Numbered from the stretch's first letter, positions 31,426-39,665 are shown. The stretch is DNA of 39,665 nt from Candidatus Latescibacterota bacterium (GCA_020352495.1 CP070677.1:1862959-1902623); one strand, 5' to 3'. Numbers and translations: made by a program. Notes: a model not told the origin generated them from the letters alone.

Positions 31426-33018
31426 TTGCTCGAACCGATCGTGTTCACTCAATCTCGACCCCCAACCGACAACACACCCGCTTCGGATCCCGAACGATTT
31501 CTCCGTGTTGACCACCTCGGCACGGATCTCCGCGGTCGCTCGGTTCGTGGCGGCGCGGTAACACTCGGCAGCCAGGGTGGAAAGTTTCTGCTCACTCTCG
31601 GCTCGACGGCGATACTGGCCAGAATCCTCACTCCCGAAGATTTTGGGCTGATCGCGATGGTCATCGTGATCATCGGCTTTATCGGCATCTTCAAAGACAT
31701 GGGGCTTGCCATGGCGACGGTACAAAGAGCCGAGATCAATCACGGACAGGTGAGCACACTGTTCTGGCTGAACCTCGCCATCAGTATCGGGATCATGGCG
31801 ATCACGTCGGCTCTCGCACCTTTGCTCGCGGCGTTCTACAAAGAACCCCGTGTCACCGGGATCACCGTAGTGCTCGCGATCACGATCATATTCAGCGGGC
31901 TTACCGTACAACATCAGGCGCTCCTGCGTAGACAGATGCGGTTTGCGGCGCTTGCCGTCGTCGAAGTCTCCGCGTTGCTAATCGGCGCCGCGGTGGCGAT
32001 CACCTGTGGACTGGCGGGTTTTAGATACTGGTCCCTCGTCATCTTACACGTAGTCCGGGAAATTGTTACGATGTTTGGAGTGTGGGTGCTCTGTGGCTGG
32101 CGACCGGGCGCGCCGGTTCGAAAATCCGGTGTTCGATCGATGATAGCGTTTGGCGCTCACCTAACGGGATTCAACATTGTCAATTATGTGGCGAGAAATG
32201 TTGATAAGATGCTCATCGGCTGGTATTGGGGCGCCGCTCCACTGGGACTCTACAACAACGCGTACCGGTTGCTCCTCCTTCCCATTCAGCAGATCAACGT
32301 ACCGCTGACCAGTGTCGCGGTTCCAACGTTGAGCCGTTTGCAGGAACAGCGGGAACGCTATCGCGCCTACTACCGACGCGGGGTCCTGTTGACCGTTGCC
32401 GCGGGGATGCCGATCGTGGCATTTCTCTTTGTCGCCGCGGAAAAGGCCGTGCTCACGTTTCTCGGGTCGCAGTGGCTCGACGCGGTGGCGATATTCCGCG
32501 CCTTTGGGCCGGCGGCGTTCATCGGGACTTTCAACGTGGCAACCGGATGGGTGTATGTGTCGTTGGGTACGACACGGCGGCAGTTCGCGTGGGGTATTTT
32601 CGGATCGGCTGTAACGGTTCTGGCCTACGTCATCGCGCTTCCATGGGGACCGATCGGCGTGGCTGCTGCGTTCAGTGTGACGCTCGTCGTTCTTCGTTTC
32701 CCCTCCGTGGTGTATTGCTTCCGCCGATCGCATCTCGAACTGTCAGATCTCGGCGTGGCGTTGTGGCGTCCGGCGATGGCATCACTGGCGGCGGGCGGAG
32801 CGCTCTTTGGCTTGAACACGATGTTCGAAATACCTGTTCCCGTAGGAGTGGGACTCGCACTCGATTTTGTTTTTTACGCGGGCCTTTATTTGTTGGTCTG
32901 GTTGTTGCTGCCCGGAGGACGGCAATCGATCCGGGACATCTTGGAGATTGCCCGTGATCTTCGACAGTCCCAGCCAAATCCAAGGGATGGATATGTCGGC
33001 CAGAGCGAAGAAACATAA
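31426..33018 (+). CDS. Polysaccharide flippase (Wzx/WzxC-like, MOP superfamily)
   Basis: 530 residues from TTG 31426, though a GTG 15 bases later or a start closer to the first helix is equally possible. About twelve to fourteen membrane helices are visible. Landmarks are GAVTLGSQGGKFLLTLGSTAILARILTPEDFGLIAMV, the first family helix, then FNIVNYVARNVDKMLIGWYWGAAPLGLYNNAYRLLLLP. This is the Polysacc_synt_3/WzxC layout for moving lipid-linked oligosaccharide across the inner membrane. The end overlaps the sulfotransferase start by 26 bases, suggesting that the exported glycan is sulfated. No glycosyltransferases are in the window. Confidence 0.9.
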   Translation: MLEPIVFTQSRPPTDNTPASDPERFLRVDHLGTDLRGRSVRGGAVTLGSQGGKFLLTLGSTAILARILTPEDFGLIAMVIVIIGFIGIFKDMGLAMATVQRAEINHGQVSTLFWLNLAISIGIMAITSALAPLLAAFYKEPRVTGITVVLAITIIFSGLTVQHQALLRRQMRFAALAVVEVSALLIGAAVAITCGLAGFRYWSLVILHVVREIVTMFGVWVLCGWRPGAPVRKSGVRSMIAFGAHLTGFNIVNYVARNVDKMLIGWYWGAAPLGLYNNAYRLLLLPIQQINVPLTSVAVPTLSRLQEQRERYRAYYRRGVLLTVAAGMPIVAFLFVAAEKAVLTFLGSQWLDAVAIFRAFGPAAFIGTFNVATGWVYVSLGTTRRQFAWGIFGSAVTVLAYVIALPWGPIGVAAAFSVTLVVLRFPSVVYCFRRSHLELSDLGVALWRPAMASLAAGGALFGLNTMFEIPVPVGVGLALDFVFYAGLYLLVWLLLPGGRQSIRDILEIARDLRQSQPNPRDGYVGQSEET

Positions 33019-33841
33019 TTCCCCGTTTCACGCGGCGCGGATGTTTTTCCGAAAGATGGCCGTGAATCTGATGGCGGATATCAAGTCGCTGACGGCGAGC
33101 GTCCACCCCAGCCCCCTCTTTGTCCTTGGCAACCAGAAGTCCGGAACCACGGCCGTCGCTGCACTCCTCGCGGAAATGTCCGGACTCAGCGTCACCCTCG
33201 ACCTCAAGAAAGAGTGGTATCATCCCGTGATCGATCGGATCAAAACGGCCGATCTCTCCATGGCCGATTTCGTGAGACGAAACAAAGCCGACTTTTCGAG
33301 AGATATTATCAAAGAGCCCAGTCTTTCCGTTTTCTATCCGGAGCTTGCCGCGCACTTCCCCTATGCAAAATTCGCGATGGTAATCCGCGATCCGCGTGAC
33401 AACATCCGGAGCATCCTAAACCGGCTCAAGATCCCCGGCACGGTAGATGATTTGCGCGACGAACACGAAACCGAGATCACCCGAGCTTGGGAGCTGATCA
33501 TCAACGGACGATGGCTGGGTCTCGATGGCTCCAACCATATCGAGATGCTCGCCCAACGCTGGAATTACATCACCGACTCCTACCTCGACAACGCTCAAAG
33601 CATCCTGTTGCTTCGCTACGAGACGTTTCTCAATGACAAGGTTGGAGAAATGACCCGTTTAGCGCAGTCGCTAGGATTGGCTCCAAAGTATGACATCTCT
33701 CATCGTGTCGATTTCCAGTTCCAGCCAGCCGGGGACCGAAACGTCCGTTGGAGGGACTTCTTTGGGCCCACCAACCTCGCACGGATCGAGAGGGTCTGTG
33801 GTGAACAAATGGCAAAGCTCGGTTATGAAATCGAGACGTGA
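32993..33841 (+). CDS. PAPS-dependent sulfotransferase
   Basis: 282 residues from ATG 32993 (AAGGG 6-7 bases before); ATG 32987 is also possible. PLFVLGNQKSGTTAVAALLAEMSG is the 5'-phosphosulfate loop that binds PAPS. AKFAMVIRDPRDNIRSILNRL is the 3'-phosphate-binding region with the R-D-P-R-D-x-x-x-S core. QRWNYITDSY and SILLLRYETFLND follow as in Sulfotransfer_1/3 proteins. It should move sulfate from PAPS to a hydroxyl or amine. Overlap with the flippase gene points to a glycan or glycolipid acceptor, which is inference. Confidence 0.88.
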   Translation: MSARAKKHNSPFHAARMFFRKMAVNLMADIKSLTASVHPSPLFVLGNQKSGTTAVAALLAEMSGLSVTLDLKKEWYHPVIDRIKTADLSMADFVRRNKADFSRDIIKEPSLSVFYPELAAHFPYAKFAMVIRDPRDNIRSILNRLKIPGTVDDLRDEHETEITRAWELIINGRWLGLDGSNHIEMLAQRWNYITDSYLDNAQSILLLRYETFLNDKVGEMTRLAQSLGLAPKYDISHRVDFQFQPAGDRNVRWRDFFGPTNLARIERVCGEQMAKLGYEIET

Positions 33842-33959
33842 TCGACCCGCCGACGCCCTCCCGCCCCTGTTCGATCGATTGGTGGTTCTCTGCGGCGCGC
33901 CTTCGGCATCTCGCAGGTCGACAGGTTCGGCCAAAAACAACGCCTCCCCCAGCGGTTCC

Positions 33960-33988
33960 TTGACGGTAGCTTGCCGATTCAGTATATA
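33960..33988 (+). promoter_or_regulatory. metE promoter
   Basis: TTGACG (33960-33965), a 17-base spacer and TATATA (33983-33988) within an AT-rich TATATAAGTATATT stretch. The leader of about 95 bases shows no SAM or cobalamin riboswitch that I can recognise. Confidence 0.6.
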
Positions 33989-34088
33989 AGTATATTGGAA
34001 TGCTCTTTGCGTCCGCGCTTTTCAGCCATTCCGGCGATCACCCGTAGTTCACGACCCGTTTCCTCAAGCAGAGAGAAGGGAACCTGAG

Positions 34089-36413
34089 ATGGTACGCGCC
34101 ACAAACCTCGGATATCCAAGGATCGGTCCCAAACGGGAGCTCAAAAAAGCCCTCGAGAAGTACTGGTCCGGTGGCTTGACCGAGACCGAGCTCGACAACG
34201 TGGGCCGCAAAATCAGACAAGATAACTGGCGGCTGCAGAAGGAGCTCGGAATACATCATATCCCTTCCAACGATTTCTCGCTCTATGACCACGTTCTCGA
34301 TACGGCCGCGATGGTCGGGGCCGTGCCGTCTCGTTTTCGCTGGGACGGGGAGCGAGTCGACCTCACCACGTATTTCGCGATGGCGCGCGGTGTCCAAGAA
34401 AAACACGCCGGGTCGACCCACACCGGCAAAGCGCAGAACGCTCCGGCGATGGAAATGACAAAGTGGTTCGACACGAACTATCACTACATCGTACCCGAAT
34501 TCGAAAAAAGCCAGACATTCCGGCTGGCGTCTACGCGTCCTGTCGACATGTATCTCGAGGCAAAATCGCTTGGCATCGAAACCCGCCCTGTGCTTCTCGG
34601 TCCGATCTCATTTCTGCTGCTCGGAAAATCGAAGGATCCGGATGTCGAGCCGATCTCGCTCCTCGATGATCTGCTTTTTGTCTATGACGACGTGTTGCAA
34701 CGGCTTGCTCAGGCGGGCGCCGAATGGGTGCAGATCGACGAACCGTGTCTCGTCCTTGACCTCGATCCCAAGGTCCTGGAAGCGTTCAAGATCGGCTACT
34801 CGGTTATCGAACACGCCGTACCGGATCTCAAGATCCTCATCGCGACCTATTTTGGCGAGCTTCGAGAGAACCTCGATGTGTTGTTCGAGCTCCCCGGGCA
34901 CGCGGTTCATCTCGATCTCGTGCGAGGACCCGACCAGCTCGACGAGACGCTCTCGAAGATCCCCGACGACAAGATTCTCTCGCTTGGCGTTGTCAACGGG
35001 CGGAACATCTGGAAAACGGATCTTGCACAGACGCTTCCGGTCTTGAAAAACGCGTGTGAGGCGCTGGGCCCTGAGCGTGTCTGGGTCGGACCGTCCTGCT
35101 CGCTTCTCCATAGCCCCGTCGATGTTTCGCTCGAAACGAAGCTCGATGAGGAGCTTCGGAGCTGGCTTGCCTTTTCGAAACAGAAGTGTGAGGAGATCGT
35201 CACGCTCGCACGTGCGTTCAACGAAGGCGAAGCCGCGGTCGAAAACGAACTCACGGCAAACCGGGAAGCGGTCGCGGCGCGATCGACGTCAACACTCATA
35301 CACAATGATGAGGTGAAAAAGCGAACACGTTCTGTCTCGACTGACATGCTTTTTCGCCACAGACCGTTCCCCGAAAGAAGAGACGTTCAAAGGGAAACAC
35401 TCTGTCTTCCCGTTTTTCCAACGACAACGATCGGGTCGTTTCCTCAAACCAAAGAAGTGCGCGCGGCAAGGGCCGAGTTTAGAAGCGGCAAACGCGACGC
35501 CTCCGAGTATGAAAAGTTCCTCGAGGAAGAGATCGAAAAGACGATCCGTTTTCAAGAAGAAATCGGGCTGGACGTGCTCGTGCACGGTGAATCGGAACGC
35601 AACGACATGGTCGAATACTTTGGCGAACAGCTCTCCGGTTTTGCCTTTACCAAGAACGGTTGGGTCCAGAGCTACGGGTCCCGTTGCGTCAAACCACCTA
35701 TCATCTTCGGAGACATTCAACGGCCGGCGCCAATGACCTTGGACTGGGCGCGATACGCGCAGTCCCTCACGGAGAAGCCCGTCAAGGGTATGCTCACCGG
35801 TCCGGTGACGATCCTTCAGTGGTCGTTTGTCAGAAACGACCAACCGCGCTCGGAAACATGCCGCCAAATCGCACTCGCCATAAGGGATGAAGTCCTCGAT
35901 CTCGAGACAGCAGGCATCAGAGTTATACAGATCGACGAGCCCGCGCTCCGGGAGGGTTTCCCACTACGACGTGATCAGTGGGAATCGTATCTCGAGTGGG
36001 CGGTCGAGGCATTCCGGATTGCTTCATCCGGCGTCCGTGACGAGACACAGATTCACACCCATATGTGTTACTCCGAATTCAATGAGATCATCGAAGCGAT
36101 TAGTGAGATGGACGCCGACGTGATATCGATCGAAGCTTCCCGCTCCCAGATGGAACTGCTCAGCGCGTTCAAGGATTATCATTATCCAAACGAGATCGGC
36201 CCCGGCGTTTACGACATACACTCCCCTCGGGTGCCGACACGCGAGGAAATCGTCTCCCTCCTCGAGAAAGCCGTCGAGGTGCTCGACCCTGGGCAGCTCT
36301 GGGTAAACCCGGACTGTGGTCTCAAGACCCGTCGATGGGAGGAGGTCCGGCCCTCTCTTGCCGCCATGGTCGAGGCGGCCAGAATGATGCGGTCCACTGC
36401 CCAGAAGACATAA
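34089..36413 (+). CDS. metE: Cobalamin-independent methionine synthase
   Basis: 774 residues, the usual MetE length with two barrels. The N-terminal barrel starts with TNLGYPRIGPKRELKKALEKYW. The C-terminal catalytic barrel begins at about 450 (FPTTTIGSFPQTKEVRAAR). The zinc ligands are all present: H658 and C660 in HTHMCYSEF, E682 in VISIEASRS, and C743 in VNPDCGLKTR. It transfers the methyl of 5-methyltetrahydropteroyl-triglutamate to homocysteine, with no B12 need. AAGGGAACC precedes the ATG. It has its own promoter at 33960, and the next gene is on the other strand. Confidence 0.98.
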   Translation: MVRATNLGYPRIGPKRELKKALEKYWSGGLTETELDNVGRKIRQDNWRLQKELGIHHIPSNDFSLYDHVLDTAAMVGAVPSRFRWDGERVDLTTYFAMARGVQEKHAGSTHTGKAQNAPAMEMTKWFDTNYHYIVPEFEKSQTFRLASTRPVDMYLEAKSLGIETRPVLLGPISFLLLGKSKDPDVEPISLLDDLLFVYDDVLQRLAQAGAEWVQIDEPCLVLDLDPKVLEAFKIGYSVIEHAVPDLKILIATYFGELRENLDVLFELPGHAVHLDLVRGPDQLDETLSKIPDDKILSLGVVNGRNIWKTDLAQTLPVLKNACEALGPERVWVGPSCSLLHSPVDVSLETKLDEELRSWLAFSKQKCEEIVTLARAFNEGEAAVENELTANREAVAARSTSTLIHNDEVKKRTRSVSTDMLFRHRPFPERRDVQRETLCLPVFPTTTIGSFPQTKEVRAARAEFRSGKRDASEYEKFLEEEIEKTIRFQEEIGLDVLVHGESERNDMVEYFGEQLSGFAFTKNGWVQSYGSRCVKPPIIFGDIQRPAPMTLDWARYAQSLTEKPVKGMLTGPVTILQWSFVRNDQPRSETCRQIALAIRDEVLDLETAGIRVIQIDEPALREGFPLRRDQWESYLEWAVEAFRIASSGVRDETQIHTHMCYSEFNEIIEAISEMDADVISIEASRSQMELLSAFKDYHYPNEIGPGVYDIHSPRVPTREEIVSLLEKAVEVLDPGQLWVNPDCGLKTRRWEEVRPSLAAMVEAARMMRSTAQKT

Positions 36414-36634
36414 CGCATTGACATTAGATATCTTACTGGCGTGTTCTCCCGGCAAACCGGGTCGGGGGCTCCCCTGCCCTTGAACGACTGTTCTGCAAAC
36501 CTCACCTTCCCGAAATGGGTGACTATGTCACCGGCCGTTTTGGCTAGTTCGATTTCTTCTTTCCGCTCGACCGAGATCCCGTGGCAGGTTTCGTTTGGTC
36601 ACGTTATCGACGGCGCGCGAGCGGCGGGGATCTT

Positions 36635-38008
36635 CTATCGTCTCAGCACAATATGAAATCTGGAGCCGTCGGGGGAGGTCCACCGACCGAGCTGCGCAGC
36701 CGAGTAGCTGTTGATCGGCTGTCTTTGACCGTTGACGAACACGTATTGATCAAAGACCTCGTTGGACGGCAGGTCTCGGCCCATCACGCTGAAGTCATAG
36801 CTTTTGTCATTCCATTCAGGCGGGTTGTTGACAAAAACCTCGTCGCCGTTCATGTCGTCACTCGGATAGACCGCCACCCATTCAAAGGTGTCGCTCAAAG
36901 CGTTGACCATAATGCCATCTACCCAGTTTTCCGAGCGGGCGAACTTCTGGGTACCCGGGATCCCGACGTTCGCGAATTGATAAAACCACGAATAGACCCC
37001 CGACCCTTCGCGTTCCTTTGGATGATCGTGACCGGTGGCCTCGATCACAAAGTAGAAGGTTTTCGTCTTTTTGAGTTCGGATCCGATGACAACGAGCCCG
37101 CTGTCCACGGGTTCCCACCAGTCCCAAACCAGCGTTTCCCCGTCACCGATTGACTCGCCGCTGTGATTCTTGATCGTAAAGCTGTCCAATGTTGGGTCGA
37201 AGTTGCCGATGATCGGAATCTCCGCCGGAGTCGGGTCGACTCGGCCATAAAAATCCACGGCTCGAGCACGTATTGTGTACTCCACACTGCCGATGTTCAT
37301 GCTTGTGGAGTCGTTGGCGCCAAACGGGTTGTTGTCTTCCGGGTCGGCAGGCATCCACGGCGTCTGCGCGTGCGAACCGGGAACGCGATCCGAATCGCGC
37401 ACATAGCTCTTCTGGTATGACAGGCATTTGTTCACGGGGTCGGAACACTGTGAACTCGCCTGGGTGGTATCAATTCCCCTGTAGAATATTGTGATCCAGC
37501 TTCCATACGGCACGGTGTCAGGGATGTCATCGAGAAAATCAATCTCATCTGTAAATTCGTTTTGCCCGACCTTGTAGAAATTGAGAACTTGTATCAACTC
37601 CGTCTCGGGTCCCTGTCCCACCATGACAGTCAATCCATCGGACCATTTCGATGTGACGTTCGGGTGACGCGAGCATCTCGCCTGCGCCTTTACGCCCTTT
37701 ATTCCAGCCGAAGTCCACGCCTTTTCAACACGCGCGTCAATACCCCAGGCACTATAGTCGTGTTCGCCGTCGGCATCGAAGTCGAAGCGGTACTCGACGA
37801 GATGCCCCCGACTGCTCGTGGCACCACCCGTCGTCACCATCATCGACTCACCGACATCGACGAAAACATTCCCCGTCGGGGTTTCGGGAACGGTCACCTT
37901 CTCATCCGACGTGCCGATGATCTCGTTGGCTCCCTTGGGGGGTTCGTAATCTCCGCAACTCCAAAGCAACCCGACCATCACCAAAGCAACTGACAACAGG
38001 TATCTCAT
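36635..38008 (-). CDS. Lipoprotein with N-terminal PKD-like domain
   Basis: 457 residues from ATG 38008 with AAGGGGAGAG before it. The signal MRYLLSVALVMVGLLWSCG has a lipobox LLWS-C, so it should be lipidated and cut by LspA. After a short linker a PKD-like beta-sandwich lies at about 40-130 (DVGESMMVTTGGATSS, then YRFDFDADGEHDYSAWG, then KGVKAQARC). The rest (GSVEYTIRARAVDFYG and KTKTFYFVIEATGHDH) is beta-rich and resembles no enzyme I know. It may sit on the outer membrane as a binding or structural protein. A strong promoter lies 220 bases upstream, so the leader is unusually long. Confidence 0.8.
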   Translation of the reverse strand: MRYLLSVALVMVGLLWSCGDYEPPKGANEIIGTSDEKVTVPETPTGNVFVDVGESMMVTTGGATSSRGHLVEYRFDFDADGEHDYSAWGIDARVEKAWTSAGIKGVKAQARCSRHPNVTSKWSDGLTVMVGQGPETELIQVLNFYKVGQNEFTDEIDFLDDIPDTVPYGSWITIFYRGIDTTQASSQCSDPVNKCLSYQKSYVRDSDRVPGSHAQTPWMPADPEDNNPFGANDSTSMNIGSVEYTIRARAVDFYGRVDPTPAEIPIIGNFDPTLDSFTIKNHSGESIGDGETLVWDWWEPVDSGLVVIGSELKKTKTFYFVIEATGHDHPKEREGSGVYSWFYQFANVGIPGTQKFARSENWVDGIMVNALSDTFEWVAVYPSDDMNGDEVFVNNPPEWNDKSYDFSVMGRDLPSNEVFDQYVFVNGQRQPINSYSAAQLGRWTSPDGSRFHIVLRR

Positions 38009-38300
38009 CTCGACTCTCCCCTTCTCACTCTGGGCCGTTTCCGGCGCCTTGGTTGTGTGTGGGGATAGGAAATCCTCGCGCGGAGCACGGCGTTCGCCGA
38101 CACGGTTTTGTGGAGGGGGAAGCAAAACACGATACAGCCTCGGTTATCGAGCCGGTTCCAACGGCACGAAATCCCCGACCGCTGCGAAACCGGGCCCACG
38201 CAGAGTGCGCTTTGTGGGGTACGTCCAAAGAATAATCAACAGTTTGAGGGGTGTCAACCGGTCCGGTTTCGGGGACGGCAACGCCGGGGCCCTGCGAGGC
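38009..38300. other. Leader and intergenic region between the PKD lipoprotein and the ferritin-like gene
   Basis: No gene seen. It holds the lipoprotein promoter (38257-38229) and a 214-base untranslated leader with high GC and no recognised riboswitch. The ferritin-like gene hairpin lies just above it. Confidence 0.5.
38229..38257 (-). promoter_or_regulatory. Promoter of the PKD-like lipoprotein
   Basis: A perfect TTGACA (38257-38252), 17 bases and TATTCT (38234-38229). The start would be near 38222. Confidence 0.65.
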
Positions 38301-38330
38301 CGCCGGGGGTTAGGAACACCACCCCCGGCG
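38301..38330 (-). terminator. GC-rich hairpin after the ferritin-like gene
   Basis: A perfect 10-bp stem CGCCGGGGGT / ACCCCCGGCG (38301-38310 with 38321-38330) with a 10-base loop, 11 bases past the stop at 38342. No T-run follows on the minus strand, so it is either a poor terminator or a 3'-end protector. Confidence 0.5.
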
Positions 38331-38341
38331 TATCCAGAGGT

Positions 38342-38794
38342 CTAGCTTTCCGATAGTATGTTGTCGTCGTACTCGATCTCGAAACGGAGTTTGTGCTTGG
38401 CCTCTTCCTGCGCGAGCGAGAGGAACGTGTTTTTGAGAGCGCCCTCGACCCGCTGCGCAAGATCCGTGTACATCTTGAATGCCTTTTTCTCTTTCTTCAT
38501 GGCCAAGATCAGCGCGTCTTGATATTTCATATCCGGTGTGGCCTCCATCTCAACGAGATAATCGCCGATCTTCAGATCCAATACTTTGTCTTTCGACGGC
38601 AGAAGATGCTTGCCCTTTTTTACGTCGAGTAGCTTTGCCTTGTGGCCTTTTTCTTCCTTCGCAAAACTCTCGAAGACCTTGCTCATTCCCGGCGTGTCGA
38701 TTCTGGAAGCCAAATCGGTATAGAATTCGTAGGCCTCTTCTTCATTCTTGATTGCGAAGTCCAGTATTTCATCAACGGATTTGAAGTTCTCCAT
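38342..38794 (-). CDS. Rubrerythrin-type ferritin-like diiron protein
   Basis: 150 residues from ATG 38794, which follows GAAGGAG; a TTG five codons earlier overlaps that Shine-Dalgarno. It forms a four-helix bundle with the metal ligands in the expected order: EEEAYEFYTDLA (helix 1), EEKGHKAKL (helix 2, E-x-x-H), KKEKKAFKMYTDLA (helix 3) and EEAKHKLRFE (helix 4, E-x-x-H). The rubredoxin domain of classic rubrerythrin is missing. Such proteins reduce peroxides or act as stress-linked diiron proteins; the electron donor is unknown. A 13-bp palindrome in the leader suggests repression by a stress regulator. Confidence 0.9.
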   Translation of the reverse strand: MENFKSVDEILDFAIKNEEEAYEFYTDLASRIDTPGMSKVFESFAKEEKGHKAKLLDVKKGKHLLPSKDKVLDLKIGDYLVEMEATPDMKYQDALILAMKKEKKAFKMYTDLAQRVEGALKNTFLSLAQEEAKHKLRFEIEYDDNILSES

Positions 38795-38814
38795 TTCTAT
38801 CTCCTTCAAGGTGT

Positions 38815-38827
38815 CTGTGTAACACAG
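38815..38827. promoter_or_regulatory. Palindrome CTGTGTAACACAG, probable operator of the ferritin-like gene
   Basis: Perfect apart from the central A. It lies about 12-24 bases after the start expected from the -10 TATAAT (38851-38846, minus strand; the -35 is poor) and 21 bases before the ATG. A repressor bound here would block elongation or the Shine-Dalgarno. The cognate regulator is not known. Confidence 0.45.
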
Positions 38828-38934
38828 GGTGGAAGAATCCCCGAGATTATATTCAATTCCAAAGGGCTGCGAAAGCGGTTTTTTTTCGAGTGCCGAAAAG
38901 TCGCCAAGGCGGGGGATGATTTACCGACTCAGAG

Positions 38935-38966
38935 ACCGCCTTCTCGAAAACCAAAGGCGGTTTTTT
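38935..38966 (+). terminator. Intrinsic terminator or attenuator before the M28-like gene
   Basis: ACCGCCTT (38935-38942) pairs with AAGGCGGT (38954-38961), followed by T6 (38961-38966). It faces the plus strand, where no complete gene lies before it. It may end a small transcript from 38830-38930, or may act as an attenuator in the leader of the gene at 39040. A TATACT (38969-38974) directly after it could be the -10 of that gene. Confidence 0.7.
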
Positions 38967-39039
38967 GGTATACTTTCCCCACCATGATTGTGAAGCCTCC
39001 CGGCAATGTCTATTTGGCGGTAAAGGGGGATACGACCGT

Positions 39040-39665
39040 ATGAGAAGCATTGAGCGATTTGTTGTTGTGATCCAGTGTGTCATTTGGCTTGCCCTAAGTC
39101 TCATCGCGGGGTGTGGGGCAGAACAAATGAACATCCAGAAAGCCGAAAACAGTATCACCAAACAAGACCTGGAACGACATGTGATGGCACTGGCGTCGGA
39201 CGAATTCGCGGGCAGAAAGCCTTTTACCGAAGGTGAGACAAAGACAACACAGTATTTGAAAACCGAATTCGAGAAGATGGGTCTGGAGGGCGCCAACAAC
39301 GGTAGTTACTTTCAGGATGTGCCGCTTGTTGAAATCACGGCAGACCCCTCCCCACTAATGAACGTTGCAACAAAGAGCGATACGTTTCACCTCGCCTATA
39401 TGGGAGAGTTCGTCGCCTCGACCCAACGCATCACCGACAGGATTGACATCCAAGATTCCGATCTCGTCTTCGCCGGCTACGGAATTATAGCGCCGGAATA
39501 CGACTGGAACGACTACGAGGGTCTTGATGTCGAAGGAAAGACTGTTCTCGTTCTTGTCAATGATCCCGGGTTTGCGACACAGGACGGGGCACTGTTCAAG
39601 GGAAACGCCATGACCTATTACGGGAGGTGGACATACAAGTACGAGATCGCCGAGGAGATGGGAGC
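39040..39665 (+). CDS. M28-family peptidase-like lipoprotein with PA domain, N-terminal part
   Basis: 208 codons are visible and the window cuts the gene. ATG 39040 follows AAAGGGGGAT. The signal ends in the lipobox LIAG-C at about residues 22-26. ITKQDLERHVMALASDEFAGRKPFTEGETKTTQYLKTEFEKMGL is the usual start of M28 aminopeptidases of the outer envelope. A PA-domain segment follows, with LVFAGYGIIAPEYDWNDYEG, GKTVLVLVNDPGF and MTYYGRWTYKYEIAEEMGA. The zinc-binding catalytic part lies outside. It probably acts at the cell surface or in the periplasm in peptide use. Confidence 0.88.
   Translation, partial: MRSIERFVVVIQCVIWLALSLIAGCGAEQMNIQKAENSITKQDLERHVMALASDEFAGRKPFTEGETKTTQYLKTEFEKMGLEGANNGSYFQDVPLVEITADPSPLMNVATKSDTFHLAYMGEFVASTQRITDRIDIQDSDLVFAGYGIIAPEYDWNDYEGLDVEGKTVLVLVNDPGFATQDGALFKGNAMTYYGRWTYKYEIAEEMG

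Noticed and set aside
33842-34088. SAM or cobalamin riboswitch upstream of metE
   Set aside because: The leader after the promoter is only ~95 bases and shows no conserved core; metE control must be by other means or be unseen.
38642-39043. Plus-strand frame of 133 codons spanning the start of the ferritin-like gene
   Set aside because: It is antisense to that gene for its first part and runs through the terminator; no ribosome site and no likeness.
1-39665. CRISPR array, prophage, integrase or insertion sequence
   Set aside because: No regularly spaced repeats, no transposase- or phage-like proteins in any frame, and no target-site duplications noticed.

Overview
The window (39,665 bp, roughly 55-58% GC by eye) looks like chromosomal DNA of a Gram-negative-type bacterium from the wider FCB neighbourhood (Krumholzibacteriota / Eisenbacteria / Latescibacterota-like; an inference). 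The reasons are a gingipain-like (C25) propeptide, secreted beta-sandwich proteins that share a C-terminal motif, an EF-hand/dockerin-like secreted protein, two lipoproteins with clear lipoboxes, lspA, and an IleRS of the long type with a PGVHH signature as in Bacteroidetes and Chlamydiae. There are no phage genes, transposases, integrases or CRISPR arrays.

Region 1 (1-5.6 kb, all minus strand) is an accessory secretome locus: the N-terminus of a C25-like protein, then four intact small secreted paralogues and one decayed one, then an EF-hand-bearing secreted protein. The paralogues all end in a W-[GS]-[KR]-[IV]-K-[AS]-[LM]-[YF] motif. Several carry their own terminator, so the array appears to grow and decay by unit duplication. 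This is the most novel part of the window.

Region 2 (5.7-20.5 kb, minus strand) is a long housekeeping stretch. From upstream to downstream it reads yggS, a 288-bp gap with possible RNA structure, divIVA, yggU (DUF167), purine nucleoside phosphorylase, ileS, dksA-like, lspA, rluD, two STAS antagonists, an RsbW-like kinase, an RsbU-like membrane PP2C phosphatase, yqgF/ruvX, mltG, larE, a 53-residue two-helix membrane protein and tRNA-Val(UAC). Many genes overlap. A partner-switching regulatory module (STAS, STAS, RsbW, RsbU) sits inside this envelope and translation operon. Several starts are TTG or GTG with strong Shine-Dalgarno sequences.

Region 3 (20.5-27.6 kb) holds a UMF1/Atg22-like MFS permease (+), the phosphate-regulation set phoB-phoR-phoU (-) without pst transporter genes in view, a YihY-type membrane protein (+) transcribed divergently from phoB across overlapping promoters, and a Crp/Fnr regulator (+) with cysteines partly like those of FNR.

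Region 4 (27.7-39.7 kb) holds an AsmA-family protein (+), an HDAC/AcuC-like deacetylase (-), a flippase overlapping a sulfotransferase (+), metE (+), a PKD-like lipoprotein (-), a rubrerythrin-type ferritin-like protein (-) with a palindrome in its leader, and the N-terminal part of an M28-peptidase-like lipoprotein (+) running off the window.

Two long perfect inverted repeats (24-bp arms at 8337-8444; 20-bp arms at 22095-22251) lie at gene borders and look like non-autonomous palindromic elements. Both window edges cut genes.
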